Shown piece by piece: positions 19,515-27,598 of a stretch of 64,000 nt of DNA (position 1 is the stretch's first letter; the number at the start of each line of letters is the position of its first letter). The stretch spans positions 5,580,001-5,644,000 of the forward strand of contig NZ_CP045096.1 of the NCBI RefSeq assembly GCF_009184865.1. Reading direction: 5' to 3'. The stretch is from Streptomyces phaeolivaceus (GTDB lineage: Bacteria; Actinomycetota; Actinomycetes; Streptomycetales; Streptomycetaceae). Under the pieces are notes generated by a model, which did no database searches, had not been told where the DNA came from, and saw nothing but the letters and a program-made list of their open reading frames with translations. The position numbers and the translations under genes are program-made.

Positions 19515-19793
19515 TTGCCAACAACGCTGCTCGCGCACGAGTATGCCCAACTCACGGATGCCATAATATTCCGCACCCTGCCGGACATCTCCGGCATCTG
19601 GGATGGTTTGCCTGTTTACCGGAGCGAATCGGGCGGCTGGGTGGAGGGGTTGGCGCACATCCGGCGCATCGACACCGACCCGGCGATGGAACCGGCCGCC
19701 GCGGCAGGCGAGGTGCTGTACCTCGCGCCGTCGGACGTGGTGCCTGAGACGCGACGCCCTGCGAGCGCCGGACAGCAGGCGGGAGCGGTCTGA
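19515..19793 (+). CDS. Small hypothetical protein preceding a HerA-type ATPase
   Basis: This 92-residue protein has no family I recognise. It contains HEYAQLTDAIIFRTLPDISG and GLPVYRSESGGWVEGLAHIR, and ends in a charged tail. It is acidic, without membrane segments. The TTG at 19515 follows GGGGGAG by only three bases, an unusually short gap, but no ATG or GTG is available in frame after the promoter. Its stop is 4 bp before the ATPase start codon, so the two are translated from one message. A regulatory subunit or adaptor is possible, but nothing shows it. Confidence 0.6.
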   Translation: MPTTLLAHEYAQLTDAIIFRTLPDISGIWDGLPVYRSESGGWVEGLAHIRRIDTDPAMEPAAAAGEVLYLAPSDVVPETRRPASAGQQAGAV

Positions 19794-19797
19794 TCCC

Positions 19798-22587
19798 ATG
19801 GACGACACGGCTTCCGGCGGTACGTGGCAGCGTTTCGCCGGCATGGAGACCTGTCTGTTGCGCGAGGTCCCTCGCGGGCGGTCCACCGAGGACCGGGCCC
19901 CCGGCCCCGGCGACGACCTGCACGCTCAGAGGCTCGCCGCGCTGATCTCCGCCCATCACGCACGACGGTCGTACGACCCGTCGGGCGGCGCGGTGTTCGT
20001 CGGTTGGGCACGTCGGGCGGCGGACCGGCCGATCGACGTCCTGATCGGGGGGACCGCGCTGCTCGGCGGCCGAGCGGACGCGGACGGCGGCGGTACGACT
20101 CTCCTGAGACTCCCCGCCGGAGCGCGCGGACTCGTCCAGCCGACGGGAACGGCGGCCTCCCTGCTCGCGGAGTTCCCTCACTGGAGCGCTGTCGAGGGTG
20201 TGACCGACGGGCTTCTCGTCGACGACGCGGCCAACGCCGCGGGACCGGGCGCCGCCCGGCTGCGGCCCACCCTGGAGGACTGTCTCCTCGCGGTGTGGCA
20301 GGAACCCTTCGCCTGGCTGGTGTTCGCCGAACCGGTGGCCGCCGCCGAACTCCATGAACTCACCGGTGACGTCGCCGACGAACAGCGCAGGGCCCAGTCC
20401 AAGGCGGACGGTTCGCCCGAGTACGCCATCGCGGCGGCCCGGTTGGAACGGCGACACCAGGAGTTGGCCAAGGCATCGACCACCGGACTGTGGAGCATCC
20501 GGCTGCTGGCGGGAGGACGTACGGCTGAGGAGGCGACCCGGGTCGCCGCGCTGGTCTGCGCGTCGGCGGACACGGAGGGGCTGCCGTACGCGCTCCGGCC
20601 GACCGGACGGGTCGCGGACCTGGCCTCGGCCCTCGGCGGAGTCCTCCCCGCCCCCGAGCGGTACCCCTTCCACGCCGGTTCCGACCTGCTCGCGACACTG
20701 GCCCGGCCGCCCGCCCAGGAGATACCCGGCGTACGGTTCGCGCTGCGGCCGGAGTTCGACGTCACCCCCGAGACCACCGGGCGACCGGCTGCCCCCGACG
20801 CCCCGGCGCCGGTCCGGCTCGGCTCGGTGCTCGACCGCAACCGCAGCCCCGTGGGCGACCTGGAGCTGACCCGCTCCACCCTCAACCGGCACACCTTCGT
20901 GTGCGGGGCGACCGGCGGCGGCAAGTCCCAGACCGTGCGCGGTCTGTTGGAGGCGGCGACGCATGAGGGCATCCCGTGGCTGGTGGTGGAACCGGCGAAG
21001 GCCGAGTACCGGTTCATGTCGGCGCGGCTCGGCGACACCAGCGAGGTCGTCGTCATCAAACCCGGCGACCCCGACGCGCTCCCGGCCGGCCTGAACCCCC
21101 TGGAGCCCTCCGCGTACGCGAACGGCGAGCGCTTCCCGCTCCAGACGCATCTCGACATGGTGCGGGCCCTGTTCCTGGCCTCCTTCGACCCGCAGGAGCC
21201 GTTCCCCCAGGTCCTGAGTGCCGCGCTCACCCGCTGCTACGAGGACCTGGGCTGGGACCTCACCCTCGGCGAACCGCTCGTCCCCGGCACCGAGCCCCGC
21301 TACCCCACCCTGGAGGACCTGGAGCACACGGCCCTCAAGGTCGTGACGGACATCGGCTACGGCAAGGAGGTCGCCGACAACGTCCAGGGCTTCATCAAGA
21401 TCCGCCTGGCCAGTCTGCGGCTCGGCACCACGGGCCGTTTCCTGGAGGGCGGCCGTCCCCTCGACTTCGGTGAACTCCTGCGCCGCAACGTCGTCTTCGA
21501 GATCGAGGACGTCGGCGACGACAAGGACAAGGCGTTCCTGATGGGCACGATCCTCGTCCGGCTCGTCGAGTACCTGCGCATGGAACAGCGCGTGACCCGC
21601 CGACTGTCCTTCCCCTTGCGGCACTTGAGCGTCTTCGAGGAGGCGCACCGGCTGCTGCGCCGCGCGGAGGAGGGCGGCGCGAGCGCCCACGCGGTGGAGA
21701 TGTTCGCCGGTCTGCTGGCCGAGATCCGCGCGTACGGCGAGGGCCTGGTCATCGCCGACCAGATTCCCTCCAAGCTCCTCCCGGACGTCATCAAGAACAC
21801 GGCGGCGAAGGTGGTCCACCGCCTCCCCGCCCAGGACGACCGCGAGGCGGTCGGCGCGACCATGAACATCACGGCGGCCCAGTCCGAGTACCTGGTCACC
21901 CTGCGGCCGGGCGAGGCGGCCGTCTTCACGGACGGCATGGACTATCCCCTCCTGGTCCGGATGCGGGACGGGACGGACCGCGAGGACGCGGGGGCGATCC
22001 GGCCGGCGTCGGCGGTCGCGCTGACAGGTGAGCGCAGCCGCGCCTGCGGCCCCTGCCGCACACCGGAGCCGTGCACCCTCCGCGACCTGCGCAGGGCGCA
22101 GCGGCTGATGGACCAGCCCGAACTCCGGATCGCGTTGTGGGCGGAGATGGCGGTCGCGGCGCATCTGCTGGGCTGGACCACGCCGCTGCCGGGCGAGGCG
22201 ATGCGGCGGGACCTGGAGCCGCACCGGGGGCGTCTCCTGGACTGCGCGATCGGCCAGGCCGTCGACCGCGCCGTACACAGCCGCGTCGGCGCGCCCGCGG
22301 CGCCGGAGGCACTGGCCGAGCACGTGGCCGCGATGATGCGCGCCCAACTCGACGGACGGGATCCGTGTCCGGCGGCGGAGCCGCGGTGGAAGGCCCGGCC
22401 GGGAACGAGGACGCGGGAGTACTACCACGGGCGGTCCTCGCCGTCCGTGCTGGAGCGGATCGTCGGGTGCGCGGATCCGTCGGAGCGCTGGTCCGGCCAG
22501 TTCGCCCAGGCTCTCGCGAGCTTTGACCGGGTACCTCGGAGGGCGAAGGACGAGCGGGGATCGACAGGAGGAACAGCGGCGCCATGA
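19798..22587 (+). CDS. HerA/VirB4-type hexameric ATPase (DUF87-like)
   Basis: This 929-residue protein starts at ATG 19798. Residues 1-340 are a long N-terminal region of unknown fold with no membrane helix. The RecA-like core has Walker A GATGGGKS (370-377), VVEPAKAEYRFM just after it, Walker B HLSVFEEAHRLL (E614/E615), and IADQIPSKLLPDVIKNTAAK with the Q/R sensor typical of HerA-FtsK enzymes. RPGEAAVFTDGMDYPLLVRM closes the core. A Cys pair region (ACGPCRTPEPC) and a helical C-terminal domain of about 170 residues follow. HerA-type motors move DNA or protein, and several partner with an effector in phage defence. Here the co-transcribed partner is a calpain-like protease. Confidence 0.85.
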   Translation: MDDTASGGTWQRFAGMETCLLREVPRGRSTEDRAPGPGDDLHAQRLAALISAHHARRSYDPSGGAVFVGWARRAADRPIDVLIGGTALLGGRADADGGGTTLLRLPAGARGLVQPTGTAASLLAEFPHWSAVEGVTDGLLVDDAANAAGPGAARLRPTLEDCLLAVWQEPFAWLVFAEPVAAAELHELTGDVADEQRRAQSKADGSPEYAIAAARLERRHQELAKASTTGLWSIRLLAGGRTAEEATRVAALVCASADTEGLPYALRPTGRVADLASALGGVLPAPERYPFHAGSDLLATLARPPAQEIPGVRFALRPEFDVTPETTGRPAAPDAPAPVRLGSVLDRNRSPVGDLELTRSTLNRHTFVCGATGGGKSQTVRGLLEAATHEGIPWLVVEPAKAEYRFMSARLGDTSEVVVIKPGDPDALPAGLNPLEPSAYANGERFPLQTHLDMVRALFLASFDPQEPFPQVLSAALTRCYEDLGWDLTLGEPLVPGTEPRYPTLEDLEHTALKVVTDIGYGKEVADNVQGFIKIRLASLRLGTTGRFLEGGRPLDFGELLRRNVVFEIEDVGDDKDKAFLMGTILVRLVEYLRMEQRVTRRLSFPLRHLSVFEEAHRLLRRAEEGGASAHAVEMFAGLLAEIRAYGEGLVIADQIPSKLLPDVIKNTAAKVVHRLPAQDDREAVGATMNITAAQSEYLVTLRPGEAAVFTDGMDYPLLVRMRDGTDREDAGAIRPASAVALTGERSRACGPCRTPEPCTLRDLRRAQRLMDQPELRIALWAEMAVAAHLLGWTTPLPGEAMRRDLEPHRGRLLDCAIGQAVDRAVHSRVGAPAAPEALAEHVAAMMRAQLDGRDPCPAAEPRWKARPGTRTREYYHGRSSPSVLERIVGCADPSERWSGQFAQALASFDRVPRRAKDERGSTGGTAAP

Positions 22588-22606
22588 TGGCTGAGAAGGA
22601 CCGTAC

Positions 22607-23935
22607 GTGAGCGAGCTTCAGGGGACCGATCGTCCCCCCGCGCCGGAACTCGAAGTCTCCGGACCGTGGGAATCGGGGGAGACCGGTGCCCCCGTGGAGC
22701 CGGGAGCCGCCGATTCCTCCACCGCGGTGAAGGACAGCTGGTCCGGCGAGGGGTTTCTGGAGCCGAGCGAGCCCGTGGAACCGACGGAACCCGCCGAGCC
22801 GTTGGAGCCGGAGGGGTCGGTGGACTCGGCCGGGGTGTGGAGCGAGGGCGAACCCGAGGAGCCGTCGTACTGGAGCGCGGTGGGCGACACGGACAGCCCT
22901 CCTCAGACGGCGGAGGAGCCCGAGGGGCCGACGGAGCCGGTCGAGCCGGAGGCGTCTGCGCACCCTGTGGAGGCCGAGGAGCCGGACACCGAAACGGGCG
23001 AGCCCAGCGACGCGGGCGACAAGATCCAGAAGACGGTCGATCGTCCGTCCATCGAGAACATGTACTTCGATGACGGGGAGGAGATCGAAGGGCTGACCTA
23101 CGGCGACCCGATCAACGAGGGCCCGGAGGGCAAGGTGCCGCTCTTCGACGGGTCGCCCACGCGGGAGCAGATCGCACAGGGCAGTCTCAACGACTGCGGT
23201 GTCATCGCGTCGCTCGCAGCTGTCGCGGGGCATCGCCCCGAGGCCATCGAGAACGCCGTCCAGGAGAACTCCGACGGCACCTACACGGTGACCTTCTACG
23301 ACACGGAACGCGGTGCGGACGACGTCTGCAGGGCCACCGGCCCACGGATCGAGTTCGTCGTCGAGCCGGGCCTTCCCGTTGTCGAGGACGATCCCGGCAT
23401 GCCGGTCTTCGCGCAGATGGAAGGGGCGGCCTGGCCCGCGGTGCTGGAGAAGGCGATGGCCGCAGTGGACCAGACGTGGGAGGACAAGCGCACGAACGAC
23501 TGGGACGCGGAGTGGAAGGCGGACGCGGACGCCCCCGACGGTCCCACGCCGGTCGGCTACGAACGGCTCAACCAGGGCTCCACCGTGTGGGAACAGACCG
23601 AAATGCTCACCCAGCTCACGGGCAGCGACAGTATCGTCCTTCCATTCCCGCAGGGCGAGGGTGCCGGCCCCGCGCTGGAGGGGCACCTGCGGCAGCAACT
23701 CGCCGAGAGCAAACCGGTCCTGGCCGCGACGCGCATGCTCAACGAGGACGCCGACGAAGAGGAACTGCCCTACGAGCTGGTGCCGAACCATGTGTACGAG
23801 GTGGTCGGGGCGCAGGACGGCATGGTCCATCTGCGCAATCCTTGGGGCGTCGACGATCCGGAGAAGATGTCGACCGAGGAGTTCATCAAGAACTTCAGTG
23901 ACCAAGGGTGGGGGCTCTACGGCACGCTCGCCTAG
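22607..23935 (+). CDS. Calpain-like (C2 family) cysteine protease with acidic Pro/Glu N-terminal region
   Basis: This 442-residue protein has GTG 22607 as start, after GAAGGA. Residues 1-140 are disordered and extremely rich in Pro, Glu and Ser, with EPVEPTEPAEPLEPE-type repeats. The catalytic domain follows. The Cys box QGSLNDCGVIASLAAVAGH (C197) corresponds to QGxLGDCW in calpains, with the usual Trp replaced by Gly. ELVPNHVYEVVG gives His395 and MVHLRNPWGVDD gives Asn411, completing the Cys-His-Asn triad. No signal peptide is seen, so it acts inside the cell or leaves by a non-Sec route. It starts 19 bp after the HerA-type ATPase. Bacterial calpains are poorly understood; substrate unknown. 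Confidence 0.82.
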   Translation: MSELQGTDRPPAPELEVSGPWESGETGAPVEPGAADSSTAVKDSWSGEGFLEPSEPVEPTEPAEPLEPEGSVDSAGVWSEGEPEEPSYWSAVGDTDSPPQTAEEPEGPTEPVEPEASAHPVEAEEPDTETGEPSDAGDKIQKTVDRPSIENMYFDDGEEIEGLTYGDPINEGPEGKVPLFDGSPTREQIAQGSLNDCGVIASLAAVAGHRPEAIENAVQENSDGTYTVTFYDTERGADDVCRATGPRIEFVVEPGLPVVEDDPGMPVFAQMEGAAWPAVLEKAMAAVDQTWEDKRTNDWDAEWKADADAPDGPTPVGYERLNQGSTVWEQTEMLTQLTGSDSIVLPFPQGEGAGPALEGHLRQQLAESKPVLAATRMLNEDADEEELPYELVPNHVYEVVGAQDGMVHLRNPWGVDDPEKMSTEEFIKNFSDQGWGLYGTLA

Positions 23936-23992
23936 GGCATTCGAACAACCGAGAAATCATTCCCACTCGGGGTATGTGGAGAGGAGATTCGT

Positions 23993-24310
23993 ATGACGCG
24001 GGACAAGCTGGTGATCCGCTCCGGGCAGCTCACGAGGACCGTGGAGGGAAAGGTCGGCGGTGTGAGCAGCACGTCGGCCACCGAGTCGAGACCGGCGCGC
24101 GTGAAGCTGGCCGTCGTCGACGCGGACGGCACGGAACGCAAGGAACGCCTGGAGCTGAACGACACCTTCCGCGTGGGCTCGGAGACCTGGCGCCTGGTGG
24201 ACGTCACGCACTCCGCCAGCGGCAGGTGGACGGCCGTGGCGGTTCCCGCAGACGCCGTCTCGAACACCGTGCCCGAGGACGCCACTTCTCCGGAGGTCCC
24301 GGACGCGTGA
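23993..24310 (+). CDS. Small beta-rich protein, tandem paralogue 1 of 3
   Basis: This 105-residue protein has the core RPARVKLAVVDADGTERKER, then LELNDTFRVGSETWRLVDVT and GRWTAVAVP. The two genes that follow share the pattern hydrophobic-strand / DADG / LxLNDT / G-x-W-R-L / W-x-V-x-V-x-VP. It resembles what I recall of DUF6406-like actinobacterial proteins, but that is uncertain. GGAGAGGAGA precedes the ATG. It sits 57 bp after the calpain gene, so it is probably in the same transcript. There are no catalytic residues to point to; a small binding or regulatory module is likely. Confidence 0.7.
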   Translation: MTRDKLVIRSGQLTRTVEGKVGGVSSTSATESRPARVKLAVVDADGTERKERLELNDTFRVGSETWRLVDVTHSASGRWTAVAVPADAVSNTVPEDATSPEVPDA

Positions 24311-24322
24311 CGTGGTCATGGC

Positions 24323-24586
24323 TTGCCGAGGTTCGGCGGTCGGTGCCGGGCCACTGGAATGGCAGGCCGGCCCGGCAGGCGAGCCTCCATGCCACAGGCG
24401 GCCCGTGCCGAGGCGTTGTTGACCATTCTCGACGCGGACGGCACCGAGTGGGACGAGGAACTCCGGCTGAACGACACCGTCGCGGTGGACGGCGCGATCC
24501 GGCGCCTCGCGGACGTCCGGTATCTGGGCGCCGGCCAGTGGGTGGTCGTGGCGGTGCCGGCGGCTTCGGCTTCCGTCGGTGCGTGA
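24323..24586 (+). CDS. Small beta-rich protein, tandem paralogue 2 of 3
   Basis: This protein has up to 87 residues, with core ALLTILDADGTEWDEELRLN then DTVAVDGAIRRLADV and GQWVVVAVP. It aligns without gaps to paralogue 1 over the last 70 residues. It continues in the same reading frame as paralogue 1, only 12 bp beyond that gene's stop, so one mutation would fuse the two. The N-terminal 25 residues are Arg/Gly-rich with unusual codons. The start is uncertain: TTG 24323, ATG 24359 and ATG 24389 are all possible and none has a good ribosome site. Partial decay is possible. Confidence 0.5.
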   Translation: MPRFGGRCRATGMAGRPGRRASMPQAARAEALLTILDADGTEWDEELRLNDTVAVDGAIRRLADVRYLGAGQWVVVAVPAASASVGA

Positions 24587-24607
24587 GAGGGGATATGCGG
24601 GGTGCCC

Positions 24608-24871
24608 ATGGCACCCGAGGAATTGACGCTCTTGGGCGGCACCGTCGCTCATGTGGGTGCGGGAAGGATCGGCGGAACCGGAAGCCTGCCGCGGACCGCC
24701 GAGCGGGCGGCCGTGGTGCATTTGTCCGTCACACCCACCGGTGGTGACAGGCGGCTGGAGAAGCTGACCATGGGCGAGTCGTTCCCGCTGGGGGATGAGA
24801 CATGGGAGGTCACCGGTATCAACCACCCCAACGCCATCTCCTGGAACGTCGTTCTGCGCCCGGTGCGCTGA
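24608..24871 (+). CDS. Small beta-rich protein, tandem paralogue 3 of 3
   Basis: This protein has 87 residues from ATG 24608 (GTG 24602 is also in frame). It begins MAPEELTLLGGTVAHVGAG, and its core is AAVVHLSVTPTGGDRRLEKL then TMGESFPLGDETWEVTGINH and NVVLRPVR. The spacing of LxxG-x-F/D-x-x-G-E-TW matches paralogue 1 best. It closes the row of three paralogues after the calpain gene. Confidence 0.68.
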   Translation: MAPEELTLLGGTVAHVGAGRIGGTGSLPRTAERAAVVHLSVTPTGGDRRLEKLTMGESFPLGDETWEVTGINHPNAISWNVVLRPVR

Positions 24872-25056
24872 GGCCGGACCGGCGGGTGGGTGGACGTGCC
24901 GTGGCGGAGCGACGGCCGGGGGAACGAACCGCCTCCGAGGGGTCCGCGTTCGGGAGTGCGGCGTGACCTTGCGCACGGCTCCCGGCCGCTGAACCAAGGG
25001 GCCCGGGATAACGTCTCACCAGGGGAAACGCGTAAGTCGCCGCCGGGGAGGCACTC

Positions 25057-25551
25057 ATGGCCATGGTCGGGCTGTTCTGGATCGCCGAGGACGGTCAGGT
25101 GTACCTCGGGGCGCGGCCGGAGGGGTACGGGTGCGGGGTGCGGCTGACGCGGGACTGGGTGGAGGGGCTCGGGACCGGACAGAGCGCGGTGTGGGGCTGG
25201 TCGGAGATCCGGTCGGTCGCCGTGCGGTACGTACGGGTCCGTTCCGGCGCCAGGCTGCTCGCCTCCACGGCCGTCGACCTGGTCGCGGGCGGCGGTGAGG
25301 CCGCTGCCGCGTTCGAGGTACACCTGGTGACCGCCGAGAGCACCGTCGAGCTGAACACGATGTCGGCCGCGGCCCTCGGCGGCTACGTCCGGTCCGAGTA
25401 CGACCTCTCCCTCGCCCTGCTGGACCGCATCGTGTCCGGTGCGGCGGACGTCGACACCCTCGCGCGCTGGGGCCGTGCCCACGCCGCCGAGGGCACCCCA
25501 CGACGTGAGCGGCGGGAGGCCCTGCTGCGGACGTGGGCGGCCGAGGGCTGA
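25057..25551 (+). CDS. Hypothetical protein
   Basis: This 164-residue soluble protein is not recognised. ATG 25057 has GGGGAGG six bases upstream. The first two thirds look beta-rich (GLFWIAEDGQVYLGARPEGY, then WGWSEIRSVAVRYVRVRSGA and EVHLVTAESTVELNTMSAAA), reminiscent of PH-like or cell-surface sensing folds. The last third is helical and charged (RRERREALLRTWAAEG). It lies 185 bp after the small paralogues on the same strand. It may belong to the HerA/calpain group, but a separate promoter is possible. Confidence 0.75.
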   Translation: MAMVGLFWIAEDGQVYLGARPEGYGCGVRLTRDWVEGLGTGQSAVWGWSEIRSVAVRYVRVRSGARLLASTAVDLVAGGGEAAAAFEVHLVTAESTVELNTMSAAALGGYVRSEYDLSLALLDRIVSGAADVDTLARWGRAHAAEGTPRRERREALLRTWAAEG

Positions 25552-25558
25552 GCCGCCG

Positions 25559-26263
25559 GTGAGCCGTGGCGCGCCCCTCCGCGATGCGCGCGCTCCACGG
25601 GGAGCCGCGGTCGGCGCGGCACACAACGGCGGTGTCCCGGTGACCCACGACCCGGTGACCCGCGACCCGGTGACCCACGACCCGGAGCCGCCCGACCATG
25701 CGCCCGACCGGCCGCCCGACCATGCGCCCGACCGGCCGCCCGACCGGTCGCACGAGGAGACCGCGGCGTACGAGGCGGCGCGTGCCGCGCAGGGGCGGCT
25801 GGGCAGGAAGCGTGAGCGGCTGCGCTCGGCCGACCGGGAGCGGATCGCCGAGGCCCGCGACCGGTACGCCGGGCTCGCCCGCGAGGTCGTGGCGGGCCTC
25901 ACCCGAACGACTCGCGCGTCGAAGACCGGGCGCCCACGTGAGGTCCACCCCTCCCACGTGAGGCCCATGCCCCTCCCACGTGAGGTCCGCCACCCGGCGC
26001 CGTGCGTCCCGTCGGGCGGAGAAGCGGACCGACACGGCGGGGACGGTGCTGATCCCGGGGGCCGTCGAGCCCGGTCCTCGCCCTGGTCATGCCCCGCACC
26101 CCTTTCTCCCCCAACTCCCGCCCGTACGGCGGCCCTTGGCGAAAGGGCGGAGCCGGCGGCAGTCGTTGGCTCGTGTCAGGTGAAGGCCGCGCGGCGACAG
26201 CGGGGGCCCTTTGCTTTACCCTCTTCACACCGAGACCACACAAGGCTGTTGTCATCTCGTTAA
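25559..26263 (+). CDS. Low-complexity hypothetical protein, boundaries doubtful
   Basis: An open frame of up to 234 residues begins at GTG 25559, seven bases past the preceding stop. Residues 27-60 are repeats (VTHDPVTRDPVTHDP, then two copies of PDHAPDRP). Residues 65-120 are a charged helix (AAYEAARAAQGRLGRKRERL, then SADRERIAEARDRYAGLARE) with convincing codon bias. Beyond about 25930 the bias disappears and the frame runs through three CCACGTGAGG repeats, so the true 3' part may be non-coding or frameshifted. No function can be suggested. Confidence 0.35.
   Translation: MSRGAPLRDARAPRGAAVGAAHNGGVPVTHDPVTRDPVTHDPEPPDHAPDRPPDHAPDRPPDRSHEETAAYEAARAAQGRLGRKRERLRSADRERIAEARDRYAGLAREVVAGLTRTTRASKTGRPREVHPSHVRPMPLPREVRHPAPCVPSGGEADRHGGDGADPGGRRARSSPWSCPAPLSPPTPARTAALGERAEPAAVVGSCQVKAARRQRGPFALPSSHRDHTRLLSSR
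25638..25752 (+). repeat. Two short in-frame tandem repeats
   Basis: The 15-mer GGTGACCCACGACCC occurs three times (middle copy with CGCG for CACG), followed by a 24-bp unit built from GCCCGACCATGC and GCCCGACCGGCC, present twice with a partial third copy. Both units are multiples of three and encode VTHDP and PDHAPDRP. Confidence 0.8.
25935..25985. repeat. Three direct copies of CACGTGAGG
   Basis: CACGTGAGG occurs at 25935, 25955 and 25977, with spacings of 20 and 22 bp (about two helical turns). Each contains the palindrome CACGTG and is flanked by C-rich sequence. The regular spacing suggests a protein-binding array rather than coding sequence. Confidence 0.6.
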
Positions 26264-26354
26264 GTGATTAGTCCTTGACGCTGAGGTGATCACCGCGTTG
26301 GCTTTCAGCCACCTGGGTCGCAGTTGCTGCACCCACGCCCGGAAGGCCCTTGAT

Positions 26355-27512
26355 GTGAACGCCCGTACCACCCGCACCACCCCCAGCACTCGTATACGTC
26401 GTCGTACCACCGCTCTGCGTCGCACCGCCACCGCCCTCGCCGCCTCGGCCGCGGCCGTCTCCCTCGCCTCCTGCGGGGTCGTGGACGTCGGCGGCAGCGC
26501 GGAGGCGAGCCCCACGAAGGGCGACGACATCACGGTGGGCGTGCTGTTCCCCGACAAGGAGACCAAGCGGTACGAGCAGTTCGACTACCCGAACATCAAG
26601 AAGAAGATCGCCGAGCTCACGGACAACAAGGGCGTCACCAAGTACGCCAACGCGGAGAAGGACCCGGAGACCCAGAACACCCAGCTGGAACAGATGGTGG
26701 CCGACAGGGTCGACATCATCATCGTCGATGCCGTGGACTCCAAGAAGATCGCGTCCGCCGTGCGGACGGCCGACGACGCGGGCGTCCCCGTCATCGCCTA
26801 CGACCGGCTGGCCGAGGGCCCGATCGACGGCTATGTCTCCTTCGACAACGAGCTGGTCGGCCAGGTACAGGGCCGCTCGCTGGTGGAGGACCTGGGCGAC
26901 AGCGCCGCCAACAAGATCGTCATGATGAACGGGTCGCCCGCCGACCCGAACGCCGCGATGTTCAAGGAGGGCGCGCTCTCCGAGCTCCAGGACAAGGTGA
27001 CGATCTCCGAGACGTTCGACACCCAGGACTGGGACCCGGTCGTCGCCAAGGCGAACATGGAGAAGGCCGTCGCCAAGCTGGGCGTCGACAACATCGACGC
27101 CGTCTACGCCGCGAACGACGGGATCGCCGGGGCCGTCATCGACGTGCTGAAGACCGCCGGTGTCTCCAAGGTGCCGCCGGTCACCGGGCAGGACGCCGAC
27201 CTGGACGCCGTGCAGCGCATCCTCACGGGCGACCAGTACATGACCGTCTACAAGTCCTTCCCGACGCAGGCGAGCGCCGCCGCCGAGATGGCCGTCGCCA
27301 AGGTGCAGGGCCGCTCGATCGAGTTCGACGCCCTCGCCAAGGACAGCGTCGACTCCCCGACCACCAAGAAGATCCCGGCCCAGCTGGTGCCCCCGGTCGC
27401 GCTGACCAAGTCCAACATCAAGGACACGGTCGTCGCCGACGGCATCTACACCGTCAAGCAGATCTGCACCTCGGACTTCAAGTCCGCCTGCTCCGCGGCC
27501 GACCTGGACTGA
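26355..27512 (+). CDS. Sugar ABC transporter substrate-binding lipoprotein (xylose/XylF-like), orphan
   Basis: This 385-residue exported lipoprotein starts at GTG 26355, with GGAAGG eight bases upstream. A long Arg-rich n-region is followed by the lipobox SLASC. The periplasmic-binding fold (Peripla_BP_4 type) includes ITVGVLFPDKETKRYEQFDY, VDIIIVDAVDSKKIASAVR, VPVIAYDRLAEGPIDGYVSF, YAANDGIAGAVIDVLK and VTGQDADLDAVQRILTGDQ. The YDRL and GQDA segments are typical of XylF-like xylose binders. No ATPase or permease gene lies in the window on either side, so it must serve a transporter encoded elsewhere. A perfect palindrome GGTGATCACC lies about 60 bp upstream. Confidence 0.9.
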   Translation: MNARTTRTTPSTRIRRRTTALRRTATALAASAAAVSLASCGVVDVGGSAEASPTKGDDITVGVLFPDKETKRYEQFDYPNIKKKIAELTDNKGVTKYANAEKDPETQNTQLEQMVADRVDIIIVDAVDSKKIASAVRTADDAGVPVIAYDRLAEGPIDGYVSFDNELVGQVQGRSLVEDLGDSAANKIVMMNGSPADPNAAMFKEGALSELQDKVTISETFDTQDWDPVVAKANMEKAVAKLGVDNIDAVYAANDGIAGAVIDVLKTAGVSKVPPVTGQDADLDAVQRILTGDQYMTVYKSFPTQASAAAEMAVAKVQGRSIEFDALAKDSVDSPTTKKIPAQLVPPVALTKSNIKDTVVADGIYTVKQICTSDFKSACSAADLD

Positions 27513-27536
27513 CCCCGCGTCCTTCTGCCCGGGACC

Positions 27537-27563
27537 GTCCCCGGCGCGCGGCGCGCCGGGGAC
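27537..27563 (+). terminator. 12-bp hairpin after the sugar-binding gene
   Basis: GTCCCCGGCGCG and CGCGCCGGGGAC pair around a 3-base loop, 25 bp after the stop. It also lies at the end of the converging transglutaminase operon and can serve both. Confidence 0.8.
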
Positions 27564-27598
27564 CAGGTCCCGCCCCACGCGGTTCGTCGCCGCGCCCC

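Noticed and set aside
25638..25985. Possible CRISPR array from the short repeats
   Set aside because: Repeat units are 9-24 bp, directly adjoining or coding, without unique spacers of uniform length, and no cas gene is present.
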